Source of the DNA: Auanema rhodensis
Taxonomy: Eukaryota; Nematoda; Chromadorea; Rhabditida; Rhabditidae
Assembly (NCBI GenBank): GCA_964057225.1
Contig: OZ059898.1
Coordinates: 18,639,267-18,703,266 of the forward strand
Direction of reading: 5' to 3'
DNA: 64,000 nucleotides
The number at the start of each line of letters is the position of its first letter. Positions within the stretch are counted from its first letter, which is position 1. The position numbers were made by a program, and so were the translations under genes. The notes beneath the pieces are model-generated. The model was not told where the DNA came from, did not search any database, and saw only the letters and a program-made list of their open reading frames with translations. Below, piece after piece: positions 12,673-26,325 of the stretch.

Positions 12673-15600
12673 TTATGCTAATTAAGTGTACAAATGTTGT
12701 GCACTTGGTATGTAACTCGCTTCACGAGAAAGATAAAAAGATGCGGTTTTCAAATTTAGATTTCGCGTGTCCATATTAGTCTAAAAACAAATTTTTATTG
12801 ATATTGGTGCATGGTAACCATGACTTTGAAATTTACGTGAACTTTAATTTATGCTAATTAAGTGTACACGTGAAGTGCACTTGGTATGTAACTCGCTTCA
12901 CGTGAAAGATAAAGAGATGCGGTTTTCAAAATTAGATTCCCCATGTCCATATTAGTCTAAAAACAAATTTTTATCGATATTGGTGCATGGTAACCATGAC
13001 TTTGAAATTTACGTGAACTTTAATTTATGCTAATTAAGTGTACACGTGATGTGCACTTGCTATGTAACTCGCTTCACGTGAAAGATAAAGGGATGCGGTT
13101 TTCAAAATTAGATTCCCCATGTCCATATTAGTCTAAAAACAAATTTTTGTTGATATTGGTGGATGGTAACCATGACTTTGAAATTTACGTGAACTTTAAT
13201 TTATGCTAATTAAGTGTACACGTGATGTGCACTTGGTATGTAACTCGCTTCACGTGAAAGATGAAGAGATGCGGTTTTCAAAATTAGGTTCCCCATGTCC
13301 ATATTAGTCTAAAAACAAATTTTTGTTGATATTGGTGGATGGTAACCATGACTTTCAAATTTACGTGAACTTTAATTTATGCTAATTAAGTGTACACATG
13401 ATGTGCACTTGGTATGTAACTCGCTTCACGTGAAAGATAAAGAGATGCGGTTTTCAAAATTAGATTCCCCATGTCCATATTAGTCTAAAAACAAATTTTT
13501 ATCGATATTGGTGCATGGTAACCATGACTTTGAAATTTACGTGAACTTTAATTTATGCTAATTAAGTGTACACATGATGTGCACTCGGTATGTAACTCGC
13601 TTCACGTGAAAGATAAAGAGATGCGGTTTTCAAAATTAGATTCCGCATGTCCATATTAGTCTAAAAACAAATTTTTATTGATATTGGTGCATGGTAACCA
13701 TGACTTTCAAATTTACGTGAACTTTAATTTATGCTTATTAAGTGTACACGTGATGTGCACTTGGTATGTAACTCGCTTCACGTGAAAGATAAAGGGATGC
13801 GGTTTTCAAAATTAGATTCCCCATGTCCATATTAGTCTAAAAACAAATTTTTGTTGATATTGGTGGATGGTAACCATGACTTTGAAATTTACGTGAACTT
13901 TAATTTATGCTAATTAAGTGTACACGTGATGTGCACTTGGTATGTAACTCGCTTCACGTGAAAGATGAAGAGATGCGGTTTTCAAAATTAGGTTCCCCAT
14001 GTCCATATTAGTCTAAAAACAAATTTTTGTTGATATTGGTGGATGGTAACCATGACTTTCAAATTTACGTGAACTTTAATTTATGCTAATTAAGTGTACA
14101 CATGATGTGCACTTGGTATGTAACTCGCTTCACGTCAAAGATAAAGAGATGCGGTTTTCAAAATTAGATTTCGCATGTCTATATTAGTCTAAAAACAAAT
14201 TTTTGTTGATATTGGTGGATGGTAACCATGACTTTCAAATTTACGTGAACTTCAATTTATGCTAATTAAGTGTACACGTGATGTGCACTTGGTATGTAAC
14301 TCGCTTCGCGTCAACGATAAAGAGATGCGGTTTTCAAAATTAGATTCCCCATGTCCATATTAGTCTAAAAACAAATTTTTATTAATATTGGTGCATGGTA
14401 ACCATGACTTTGAAATTTACGTGAACTTTAATTTATGCTAATTAAGTGTACACGTGATGTGCACTTGGTATGTAACTCGCTTCACGTGAAAGATAAAGAG
14501 ATGCGGTTTTCAAAATTAGATTCCCCATGTCCATATTAGTCTAAAAACAAATTTTTGTTGATATTGGTGGATGGTAACCATGACTTTCAAATTTACGTGA
14601 ACTTCAATTTATGCTAATTAAGTGTACACGTGATGTGCACTTGGTATGTAACTCGCTTCGCGTCAACGATAAAGAGATGCGGTTTTCAAAATTAGATTCC
14701 CCATGTCCATATTAGTCTAAAAACAAATTTTTATTAATATTGGTGCATGGTAACCATGACTTTGAAATTTACGTGAACTTTAATTTATGCTAATTAAGTG
14801 TACACGTGATGTGCACTTGGTATGTAACTCGCTTCACGTGAAAGATAAAGAGATGCGGTTTTCAAAATTAGATTCCCCATGTCCATATTAGTCTAAAAAC
14901 AAATTTTTATTGATATTGGTGCATGGTAACCATGACTTTGAAATTTACGTGAACTTTAATTTATGCTAATTAAGTGTACACATGATGTGCACTTGGTATG
15001 TAACTCGCTTCACGTGAAAGATAGAGGGATGCGGTTTTCAAAATTAGATTCCCCATGTCCATATTAGTCTAAAAACAAATTTTTATTGATATTGGTGCAT
15101 GGTAACCATGACTTTGAAATTTACGTGAACTTTAATTTATGCTAATTAAGTGTACACGTGATGTGCACTTGGTATGTAACTCGCTTCACGTGAAAGATGA
15201 AGAGATGCGGTTTTCAAAATTAGGTTCCCCATGTCCATATTAGTCTAAAAACAAATTTTTGTTGATATTGGTGCATGGTAACCATGACTTTCAAATTTAC
15301 GTGAACTTTAATTTATGCTAATTAAGTGTACACGTGATGTGCACTTGGTATGTAACTCGCTTCACGTGAAAGATGAAGAGATGCGGTTTTCAAAATTAGG
15401 TTCCCCATGTCCATATTAGTCTAAAAACAAATTTTTATCGATATTGGTGCATGGTAACCATGACTTTGAAATTTACGTGAACTTTAATTTATGCTAATTA
15501 AGTGTACACATGATGTGCACTCGGTATGTAACTCGCTTCACGTGAAAGATAAAGAGATGCGGTTTTCAAAATTAGATTCCGCATGTCCATATTAGTCTAA

Positions 15601-18600
15601 AAACAAATTTTTATTAATATTGGTGCGTGGTAACCATGACTTTGAAATTTACGTGAACTTTAATTTATGCTAATTAAGTGTACACATGATGTGCACTTGG
15701 TATGTAACTCGCTTCACGTGAAAGATAAAGGGATGCGGTTTTCAAAATTAGATTCCCCATGTCCATATTAGTCTAAAAACAAATTTTTGTTGATATTGGT
15801 GGATGGTAACCATGACTTTCAAATTTACGTGAACTTCAATTTATGCTAATTAAGTGTACACATGATGTGCACTTGGTATGTAACTCGCTTCACGTGAAAG
15901 ATAAAGAGATGCGGTTTCCAAAATTAGATTTCGCATGTCCATATTAGTCTAAAAACAAATTTTTGTTGATATTGGTGGATGGTAACCATGACTTTGAAAT
16001 TTACGTGAACTTTAATTTATGCTAATTAAGTGTACACGTGATGTGCACTTGGTATGTAACTCGCTTCACGTGAAAGATGAAGAGATGCGGTTTTCAAAAT
16101 TAGGTTCCCCATGTCCATATTAGTCTAAAAACAAATTTTTATTGATATTGGTGCATGGTAACCATGACTTTGAAATTTACGTGAACTTTAATTCATGCTA
16201 ATTAAGTGTACACGTGAAGTGCACTTGGTATGTAACTCGCTTCACGTGAAAGATAAAGAGATGCGGTTTTCAAAATTAGATTCCCCATGTCCATATTAGT
16301 CTAAAAACAAATTTTTATTGATATTGGTGCATGGTAACCATGACTTTGAAATTTACGTGAACTTTAATTTATGCTAATTAAGTGTACACGTGATGTGCAC
16401 TTGGTATGTAACTCGCTTCACGTGAAAGATAAAGAGATGCGGTTTTCAAAATTAGATTCCCCATGTTTATATTAGTCTAAAAACAAATTTTTATTGATAT
16501 TGGTGGATGGCAACCATGACTTTAAAATCTACGTGTACTTTAATTTATGCTGATTAAGTGTACACATGATGTGCACTTGGTATGTAACTCGCTTCACGTG
16601 AAAGATAAAGAGATGCGGTTTTCAAAATTAGATTCCTCATGTCCATATTAGTCTAAAAACGAATTTTTATTGATATTGATGCATGGTAACCATGACTTTG
16701 AAATTTACGTGAACTTTAATTTATGCTTATTAAGTGTACACGTGATGTGCACTTGGTATGTAACTCGCTTCACGTGAAAGATAAAGGGATGCGGTTTTCA
16801 AAATTAGATTCCCCATGTCCATATTAGTCTAAAAACAAATTTTTGTTGATATTGGTGGATGGTAACCATGACTTTGAAATTTACGTGAACTTTAATTTAT
16901 GCTAATTAAGTGTACACGTGATGTGCACTTGGTATGTAACTCGCTTCACGTGAAAGATGAAGAGATGCGGTTTTCAAAATTAGGTTCCCCATGTCCATAT
17001 TAGTCTAAAAACAAATTTTTGTTGATATTGGTGGATGGTAACCATGACTTTCAAATTTACGTGAACTTTAATTTATGCTAATTAAGTGTACACATGATGT
17101 GCACTTGGTATGTAACTCGCTTCACGTCAAAGATAAAGAGATGCGGTTTTCAAAATTAGATTTCGCATGTCTATATTAGTCTAAAAACAAATTTTTGTTG
17201 ATATTGGTGGATGGTAACCATGACTTTCAAATTTACGTGAACTTCAATTTATGCTAATTAAGTGTACACGTGATGTGCACTTGGTATGTAACTCGCTTCG
17301 CGTCAACGATAAAGAGATGCGGTTTTCAAAATTAGATTCCCCATGTCCATATTAGTCTAAAAACAAATTTTTATTAATATTGGTGCATGGTAACCATGAC
17401 TTTGAAATTTACGTGAACTTTTATTTATGCTAATTAAGTGTACACGTGATGTGCACTTGGTATGTAACTCGCTTCACGTGAAAGATAAAGAGATGCGGTT
17501 TTCAAAATTAGATTCCCCATGTCCATATTAGTCTAAAAACAAATTTTTATTGATATTGGTGCATGGTAACCATGACTTTGAAAATTACGTGAACTTTAAT
17601 TTATGCTAATTAAGTGTACAAATGTTGTGCACTTGGTATGTAACTCGCTTCACGAGAAAGATAAAAAGATGCGGTTTTCAAATTTAGATTTCGCGTGTCC
17701 ATATTAGTCTAAAAACAAATTTTTATTGATATTGGTGCATGGTAACCATGACTTTGAAATTTACGTGAACTTTAATTTATGCTAATTAAGTGTACACGTG
17801 AAGTGCACTTGGTATGTAACTCGCTTCACGTGAAAGATAAAGAGATGCGGTTTTCAAAATTAGATTCCCCATGTCCATATTAGTCTAAAAACAAATTTTT
17901 ATCGATATTGGTGCATGGTAACCATGACTTTGAAATTTACGTGAACTTTAATTTATGCTAATTAAGTGTACACATGATGTGCACTCGGTATGTAACTCGC
18001 TTCACGTGAAAGATAAAGAGATGCGGTTTTCAAAATTAGATTCCGCATGTCCATATTAGTCTAAAAACAAATTTTTATTGATATTGGTGCATGGTAACCA
18101 TGACTTTCAAATTTACGTGAACTTTAATTTATGCTAATTAAGTGTACACGTGATGTGCACTTGGTATGTAACTCGCTTCACGTGAAAGATGAAGAGATGC
18201 GGTTTTCAAAATTAGGTTCCCCATGTCCATATTAGTCTAAAAACAAATTTTTATCGATATTGGTGCATGGTAACCATGACTTTGAAATTTACGTGAACTT
18301 TAATTTATGCTAATTAAGTGTACACATGATGTGCACTCGGTATGTAACTCGCTTCACGTGAAAGATAAAGAGATGCGGTTTTCAAAATTAGATTCCGCAT
18401 GTCCATATTAGTCTAAAAACAAATTTTTATTGATATTGGTGCATGGTAACCATGACTTTCAAATTTACGTGAACTTTAATTTATGCTTATTAAGTGTACA
18501 CGTGATGTGCACTTGGTATGTAACTCGCTTCACGTGAAAGATAAAGGGATGCGGTTTTCAAAATTAGATTCCCCATGTCCATATTAGTCTAAAAACAAAT

Positions 18601-20180
18601 TTTTGTTGATATTGGTGGATGGTAACCATGACTTTGAAATTTACGTGAACTTTAATTTATGCTAATTAAGTGTACACGTGATGTGCACTTGGTATGTAAC
18701 TCGCTTCACGTGAAAGATGAAGAGATGCGGTTTTCAAAATTAGGTTCCCCATGTCCATTTTAGTCTAAAAACAAATTTTTGTTGATATTGGTGGATGGTA
18801 ACCATGACTTTCAAATTTACGTGAACTTTAATTTATGCTAATTAAGTGTACACATGATGTGCACTTGGTATGTAACTCGCTTCACGTCAAAGATAAAGAG
18901 ATGCGGTTTTCAAAATTAGATTTCGCATGTCTATATTAGTCTAAAAACAAATTTTTGTTGATATTGGTGGATGGTAACCATGACTTTCAAATTTACGTGA
19001 ACTTCAATTTATGCTAATTAAGTGTACACGTGATGTGCACTTGGTATGTAACTCGCTTCGCGTCAACGATAAAGAGATGCGGTTTTCAAAATTAGATTCC
19101 CCATTTCCATATTAGTCTAAAAACAAATTTTTATTAATATTGGTGCATGGTAACCATGACTTTGAAATTTACGTGAACTTTAATTTATGCTAATTAAGTG
19201 TACACGTGATGTGCACTTGGTATGTAACTCGCTTCACGTGAAAGATAAAGAGATGCGGTTTTCAAAATTAGATTCCCCATGTCCATATTAGTATAAAAAC
19301 AAATTTTTATTGATATTGGTGCATGGTAACCATGACTTTGAAATTTACGTGAACTTTAATTTATGCTAATTAAGTGTACACATGATGTGCACTTGGTATG
19401 TAAATCGCTTCACGAGAAAGATAAAAAGATGCGGTTTTCAAATTTAGATTTCGCGTGTCCATATTAGTCTAAAAACAAATTTTTATTGATATTGGTGCAT
19501 GGTAACCATGACTTTGAAATTTACGTGAACTTTAATTTATGCTAATTAAGTGTACACGTGAAGTGCACTTGGTATGTAACTCGCTTCACGTGAAAGATAA
19601 AGAGATGCGGTTTTCAAAATTAGATTCCCCATGTCCATATTAGTCTAAAAACAAATTTTTATCGATATTGGTGCATGGTAACCATGACTTTGAAATTTAC
19701 GTGAACTTTAATTTATGCTAATTAAGTGTACACATGATGTGCACTCGGTATGTAACTCGCTTCACGTGAAAGATAAAGAGATGCGGTTTTCAAAATTAGA
19801 TTCCGCATGTCCATATTAGTCTAAAAACAAATTTTTATTGATATTGGTGCATGGTAACCATGACTTTGAAATTTACGTGAACTTTAATTCATGCTAATTA
19901 AGTGTACACGTGATGTGCACTTGGTATGTAACTCGCTTCACGTGAAAGATAAAGAGATGCGGTTTTCAAAATTAGATTCCCCATGTTTATATTAGTCTAA
20001 AAACAAATTTTTATTGATATTGGTGCATGGCAACCATGACTTTAAAATCTACGTGTACTTTAATTTATGCTAATTAAGTGTACACATGATGTGCACTCGG
20101 TATGTAACTCGCTTCACGTGAAAGATAAAGAGATGCGGTTTTCAAAATTAGATTCCGCATGTCCATATTAGTCTAAAAAC

Positions 20181-20184
20181 AAAA
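20181..20184 (+). other. Single-base insertion in an A run (register +1)
   Basis: The usual AAAAACAAATTTTT reads AAAAACAAAATTTTT here, one A longer. Monomer starts after this point are one base late (for example 20242 in place of 20241). It is one of four indels seen in the whole window and looks like slippage in a homopolymer, or possibly a base-calling error in an A/T run. Confidence 0.9.
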
Positions 20185-21390
20185 TTTTTATTGATATTGG
20201 TGCATGGTAACCATGACTTTGAAATTTACGTGAACTTTAATTTATGCTAATTAAGTGTACACGTGATGTGCACTTGGTATGTAACTCGCTTCACGTGAAA
20301 GATGAAGAGATGCGGTTTTCAAAATTAGGTTCCCCATGTCCATATTAGTCTAAAAACAAATTTTTGTTGATATTGGTGGATGGTAACCATGACTTTCAAA
20401 TTTACGTTAACTTTAATTTATGCTAATTAAGTGTACACATGATGTGCACTTGGTATGTAACTCGCTTCACGTCAAAGATAAAGAGATGCGGTTTTCAAAA
20501 TTAGATTTCGCATGTCCATATTAGTCTAAAAACAAATTTTTATTAATATTGGTGCATGGTAACCATGACTTTGAAATTTACGTGAACTTTAATTTATGCT
20601 AATTAAGTGTACACGTGATGTGCACTTGGTATGTAACTCGCTTCACGTGAAAGATAAAGAGATGCGGTTTTCAAAATTAGATTCCCCATGTCCATATTAG
20701 TCTAAAAACAAATTTTTATTGATATTGGTGCATGGTAACCATGACTTTGAAATTTACGTGAACTTTAATTTATGCTAATTAAGTGTACACATGATGTGCA
20801 CTTGGTATGTAACTCGCTTCACGAGAAAGATAAGAAGATGCGGTTTTCAAATTTAGATTTCGCGTGTCCATATTAGTCTAAAAACAAATTTTTATTGATA
20901 TTGGTGCATGGTAACCATGACTTTGAAATTTACGTGAACTTTCATTCATGCTAATTAAGTGTACACGTGATGTGCACTCGGTATGTAACTCGCTTCACGT
21001 GAAAGATAAAGAGATGCGGTTTTCAAAATTAGATTCCCCATGTTTATATTAGTCTAAAAACAAATTTTTATTGATATTGGTGCATGGCAACCATGACTTT
21101 AAAATCTACGTGAACTTCAATTTATGCTAATTAAGTGTACACGTGATGTGCACTTGGTATGTAACTCGCTTCGCGTCAACGATAAAGAGATGCGGTTTTC
21201 AAAATTAGATTCCCCATGTCCATATTAGTCTAAAAACAAATTTTTATTAATATTGGTGCATGGTAACCATGACTTTGAAATTTACGTGAACTTTAATTTA
21301 TGCTAATTAAGTGTACACGTGATGTGCACTTGGTATGTAACTCGCTTCACGTGAAAGATAAAGAGATGCGGTTTTCAAAATTAGATTCCC

Positions 21391-23678
21391 CATGTCCATA
21401 TTAGTCTAAAAACAAATTTTTATTGATATTGGTGCATGGTAACCATGACTTTGAAATTTACGTGAACTTTAATTTATGCTAATTAAGTGTACACATGATG
21501 TGCACTTGGTATGTAACTCGCTTCACGAGAAAGATAAAAAGATGCGGTTTTCAAATTTAGATTTCGCGTGTCCATATTAGTCTAAAAACAAATTTTTATT
21601 GATATTGGTGCATGGTAACCATGACTTTGAAATTTACGTGAACTTTAATTTATGCTAATTAAGTGTACACGTGAAGTGCACTTGGTATGTAACTCGCTTC
21701 ACGTGAAAGATAAAGAGATGCGGTTTTCAAAATTAGATTCCCCATGTCCATATTAGTCTAAAAACAAATTTTTATCGATATTGGTGCATGGTAACCATGA
21801 CTTTGAAATTTACGTGAACTTTAATTTATGCTAATTAAGTGTACACATGATGTGCACTCGGTATGTAACTCGCTTCACGTGAAAGATAAAGAGATGCGGT
21901 TTTCAAAATTAGATTCCGCATGTCCATATTAGTCTAAAAACAAATTTTTATTGATATTGGTGCATGGTAACCATGACTTTGAAATTTACGTGAACTTTAA
22001 TTCATGCTAATTAAGTGTACACGTGATGTGCACTTGGTATGTAACTCGCTTCACGTGAAAGATAAAGAGATGCGGTTTTCAAAATTAGATTCCCCATGTT
22101 TATATTAGTCTAAAAACAAATTTTTATTGATATTGGTGCATGGCAACCATGACTTTAAAATCTACGTGTACTTTAATTTATGCTAATTAAGTGTACACAT
22201 GATGTGCACTCGGTATGTAACTCGCTTCACGTGAAAGATAAAGAGATGCGGTTTTCAAAATTAGATTCCGCATGTCCATATTAGTCTAAAAACAAATTTT
22301 TATTGATATTGGTGCATGGTAACCATGACTTTGAAATTTACGTGAACTTTAATTTATGCTAATTAAGTGTACACGTGATGTGCACTTGGTATGTAACTCG
22401 CTTCACGTGAAAGATGAAGAGATGCGGTTTTCAAAATTAGGTTCCCCATGTCCATATTAGTCTAAAAACAAATTTTTGTTGATATTGGTGGATGGTAACC
22501 ATGACTTTCAAATTTACGTTAACTTTAATTTATGCTAATTAAGTGTACACATGATGTGCACTTGGTATGTAACTCGCTTCACGTCAAAGATAAAGAGATG
22601 CGGTTTTCAAAATTAGATTTCGCATGTCCATATTAGTCTAAAAACAAATTTTTATTGATATTGGTGCATGGTAACCATGACTTTGAAATTTACGTGAACT
22701 TTAATTTATGCTAATTAAGTGTACACGTGATGTGCACTTGGTATGTAACTCGCTTCACGTGAAAGATGAAGAGATGCGGTTTTCAAAATTAGGTTCCCCA
22801 TGTCCATATTAGTCTAAAAACAAGTTTTTGTTGATATTGGTGGATGTTAACCATGACTTTCAAATTTACGTGAACTTCAATTTATGCTAATTAAGTGTAC
22901 ACGTGATGTGCACTTGGTATGTAACTCGCTTCACGTGGAAGATAAAGAGATGCGGTTTTCAAAATTAGATTCCCCATGTCCATATTAGTCTAAAAACAAA
23001 TTTTTATCGATATTGGTGCATGGTAACCATGACTTTGAAATTTACGTGAACTTTAATTTATGCTAATTAAGTGTACACATGATGTGCACTCGGTATGTAA
23101 CTCGCTTCACGTGAAAGATAAAGAGATGCGGTTTTCAAAATTAGATTCCGCATGTCCATATTAGTCTAAAAACAAATTTTTATTGATATTGGTGCATGGT
23201 AACCATGACTTTGAAATTTACGTGAACTTTAATTCATGCTAATTAAGTGTACACGTGATGTGCACTTGGTATGTAACTCGCTTCACGTGAAAGATAAAGA
23301 GATGCGGTTTTCAAAATTAGATTCCCCATGTTTATATTAGTCTAAAAACAAATTTTTATTGATATTGGTGCATGGCAACCATGACTTTAAAATCTACGTG
23401 TACTTTAATTTATGCTAATTAAGTGTACACATGATGTGCACTCGGTATGTAACTCGCTTCACGTGAAAGATAAAGAGATGCGGTTTTCAAAATTAGATTC
23501 CGCATGTCCATATTAGTCTAAAAACAAATTTTTATTGATATTGGTGCATGGTAACCATGACTTTGAAATTTACGTGAACTTTAATTTATGCTAATTAAGT
23601 GTACACGTGATGTGCACTTGGTATGTAACTCGCTTCACGTGAAAGATAAAGAGATGCGGTTTTCAAAATTAGATTCCG
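21391..23678 (+). repeat. 13-monomer block, copy 1 (2,288-bp offset)
   Basis: Bases 21391-23183 match 23679-25471 at an offset of 2,288 (13 x 176). The single mismatch I noticed is 23116 (A) against 25404 (C). The block contains the GTGAAGTGC monomer, two ACTCGG/CCGC monomers, ATGTTTAT/CAACC monomers, a TTTACGTTAAC variant near 22514, and a CACGTGGAAG monomer near 22932. The match fails on the left at 21390 (C against G) and on the right at 23184 (T against C). It forms the first tier of a run of overlapping duplications. Confidence 0.92.
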
Positions 23679-25471
23679 CATGTCCATATTAGTCTAAAAA
23701 CAAATTTTTATTGATATTGGTGCATGGTAACCATGACTTTGAAATTTACGTGAACTTTAATTTATGCTAATTAAGTGTACACATGATGTGCACTTGGTAT
23801 GTAACTCGCTTCACGAGAAAGATAAAAAGATGCGGTTTTCAAATTTAGATTTCGCGTGTCCATATTAGTCTAAAAACAAATTTTTATTGATATTGGTGCA
23901 TGGTAACCATGACTTTGAAATTTACGTGAACTTTAATTTATGCTAATTAAGTGTACACGTGAAGTGCACTTGGTATGTAACTCGCTTCACGTGAAAGATA
24001 AAGAGATGCGGTTTTCAAAATTAGATTCCCCATGTCCATATTAGTCTAAAAACAAATTTTTATCGATATTGGTGCATGGTAACCATGACTTTGAAATTTA
24101 CGTGAACTTTAATTTATGCTAATTAAGTGTACACATGATGTGCACTCGGTATGTAACTCGCTTCACGTGAAAGATAAAGAGATGCGGTTTTCAAAATTAG
24201 ATTCCGCATGTCCATATTAGTCTAAAAACAAATTTTTATTGATATTGGTGCATGGTAACCATGACTTTGAAATTTACGTGAACTTTAATTCATGCTAATT
24301 AAGTGTACACGTGATGTGCACTTGGTATGTAACTCGCTTCACGTGAAAGATAAAGAGATGCGGTTTTCAAAATTAGATTCCCCATGTTTATATTAGTCTA
24401 AAAACAAATTTTTATTGATATTGGTGCATGGCAACCATGACTTTAAAATCTACGTGTACTTTAATTTATGCTAATTAAGTGTACACATGATGTGCACTCG
24501 GTATGTAACTCGCTTCACGTGAAAGATAAAGAGATGCGGTTTTCAAAATTAGATTCCGCATGTCCATATTAGTCTAAAAACAAATTTTTATTGATATTGG
24601 TGCATGGTAACCATGACTTTGAAATTTACGTGAACTTTAATTTATGCTAATTAAGTGTACACGTGATGTGCACTTGGTATGTAACTCGCTTCACGTGAAA
24701 GATGAAGAGATGCGGTTTTCAAAATTAGGTTCCCCATGTCCATATTAGTCTAAAAACAAATTTTTGTTGATATTGGTGGATGGTAACCATGACTTTCAAA
24801 TTTACGTTAACTTTAATTTATGCTAATTAAGTGTACACATGATGTGCACTTGGTATGTAACTCGCTTCACGTCAAAGATAAAGAGATGCGGTTTTCAAAA
24901 TTAGATTTCGCATGTCCATATTAGTCTAAAAACAAATTTTTATTGATATTGGTGCATGGTAACCATGACTTTGAAATTTACGTGAACTTTAATTTATGCT
25001 AATTAAGTGTACACGTGATGTGCACTTGGTATGTAACTCGCTTCACGTGAAAGATGAAGAGATGCGGTTTTCAAAATTAGGTTCCCCATGTCCATATTAG
25101 TCTAAAAACAAGTTTTTGTTGATATTGGTGGATGTTAACCATGACTTTCAAATTTACGTGAACTTCAATTTATGCTAATTAAGTGTACACGTGATGTGCA
25201 CTTGGTATGTAACTCGCTTCACGTGGAAGATAAAGAGATGCGGTTTTCAAAATTAGATTCCCCATGTCCATATTAGTCTAAAAACAAATTTTTATCGATA
25301 TTGGTGCATGGTAACCATGACTTTGAAATTTACGTGAACTTTAATTTATGCTAATTAAGTGTACACATGATGTGCACTCGGTATGTAACTCGCTTCACGT
25401 GAACGATAAAGAGATGCGGTTTTCAAAATTAGATTCCGCATGTCCATATTAGTCTAAAAACAAATTTTTAT
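23679..25471 (+). repeat. 13-monomer block, copy 2
   Basis: Second copy of the 21391-23183 sequence, carrying the same private variants (TTTACGTTAAC near 24802, CACGTGGAAG near 25220). It acquired C at 25404 (GAACGATAAAG). That new base was then copied along by the 12-monomer duplication, appearing again near 25932, 27516, 28044 and 29452. This orders the events: the 13-monomer duplication came first, then the change, then later copying. Confidence 0.88.
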
Positions 25472-26325
25472 CGATATTGGTGCATGGTAACCATGACTTT
25501 GAAATTTACGTGAACTTTAATTTATGCTAATTAAGTGTACACATGATGTGCACTCGGTATGTAACTCGCTTCACGTGAAAAATAAAGAGATGCGGTTTTC
25601 AAAATTAGGTTCCCCATGTCCATATTAGTCTAAAAACAAGTTTTTGTTGATATTGGTGGATGTTAACCATGACTTTCAAATTTACGTGAACTTCAATTTA
25701 TGCTAATTAAGTGTACACGTGATGTGCACTTGGTATGTAACTCGCTTCACGTGGAAGATAAAGAGATGCGGTTTTCAAAATTAGATTCCCCATGTCCATA
25801 TTAGTCTAAAAACAAATTTTTATCGATATTGGTGCATGGTAACCATGACTTTGAAATTTACGTGAACTTTAATTTATGCTAATTAAGTGTACACATGATG
25901 TGCACTCGGTATGTAACTCGCTTCACGTGAACGATAAAGAGATGCGGTTTTCAAAATTAGATTCCGCATGTCCATATTAGTCTAAAAACAAATTTTTATT
26001 GATATTGGTGCATGGTAACCATGACTTTGAAATTTACGTGAACTTTAATTCATGCTAATTAAGTGTACACGTGATGTGCACTTGGTATGTAACTCGCTTC
26101 ACGTGAAAGATAAAGAGATGCGGTTTTCAAAATTAGATTCCCCATGTCCATATTAGTCTAAAAACAAATTCTTCTTGATATTGGTGCATGGTAACCATGA
26201 CTTTAAAATTTACGTGTACTTTAATTTATGCTAATTAAGTGAACACATGATGTGCACTTGGTATGTAAGTCGCTTCACGTGAAAGATAAAGAGATGCGGT
26301 TTTCAAAATTAGATTCCCCATGTTT
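24214..26325 (+). repeat. 12-monomer block, copy 1 (2,112-bp offset)
   Basis: Bases 24214-26147 match 26326-28259 at an offset of 2,112 (12 x 176). The last monomer before copy 2 (about 26148-26325) is not part of the match. It carries odd changes, including AATTCTTCTTGATA near 26169, GTGAACACATG near 26240 and GTAAGTCGC near 26266. It may mark an exchange junction or an old monomer brought in from elsewhere. This block overlaps copy 2 of the 13-monomer duplication. It also contains an internal 3-monomer recurrence of the CACGTGGAAG type (about 25220 and 25748). Confidence 0.88.

Larger units (their letters stand above)
11977..21390 (+). repeat. Mosaic satellite segment with 2-, 10-, 11-, 15- and 28-monomer recurrences
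   Basis: Blocks of related monomers recur at several offsets instead of one. The marker CGCGTCAACG lies at 12371, 14307, 14659, 17299, 19059 and 21172. The intervals are 11, 2, 15, 10 and 12 monomers, the last plus one base from the insertion near 20181. A rare change, TGTACAAATGTTG, links 12687 with 17615 (28 monomers). About 16.7-18.1 kb matches 18.4-19.9 kb at 10 monomers with several scattered mismatches (for example near 17345/19105, 17420/19180 and 17583/19343). These duplications therefore look older than the 29-monomer pair. Nothing other than satellite is present. Confidence 0.85.
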
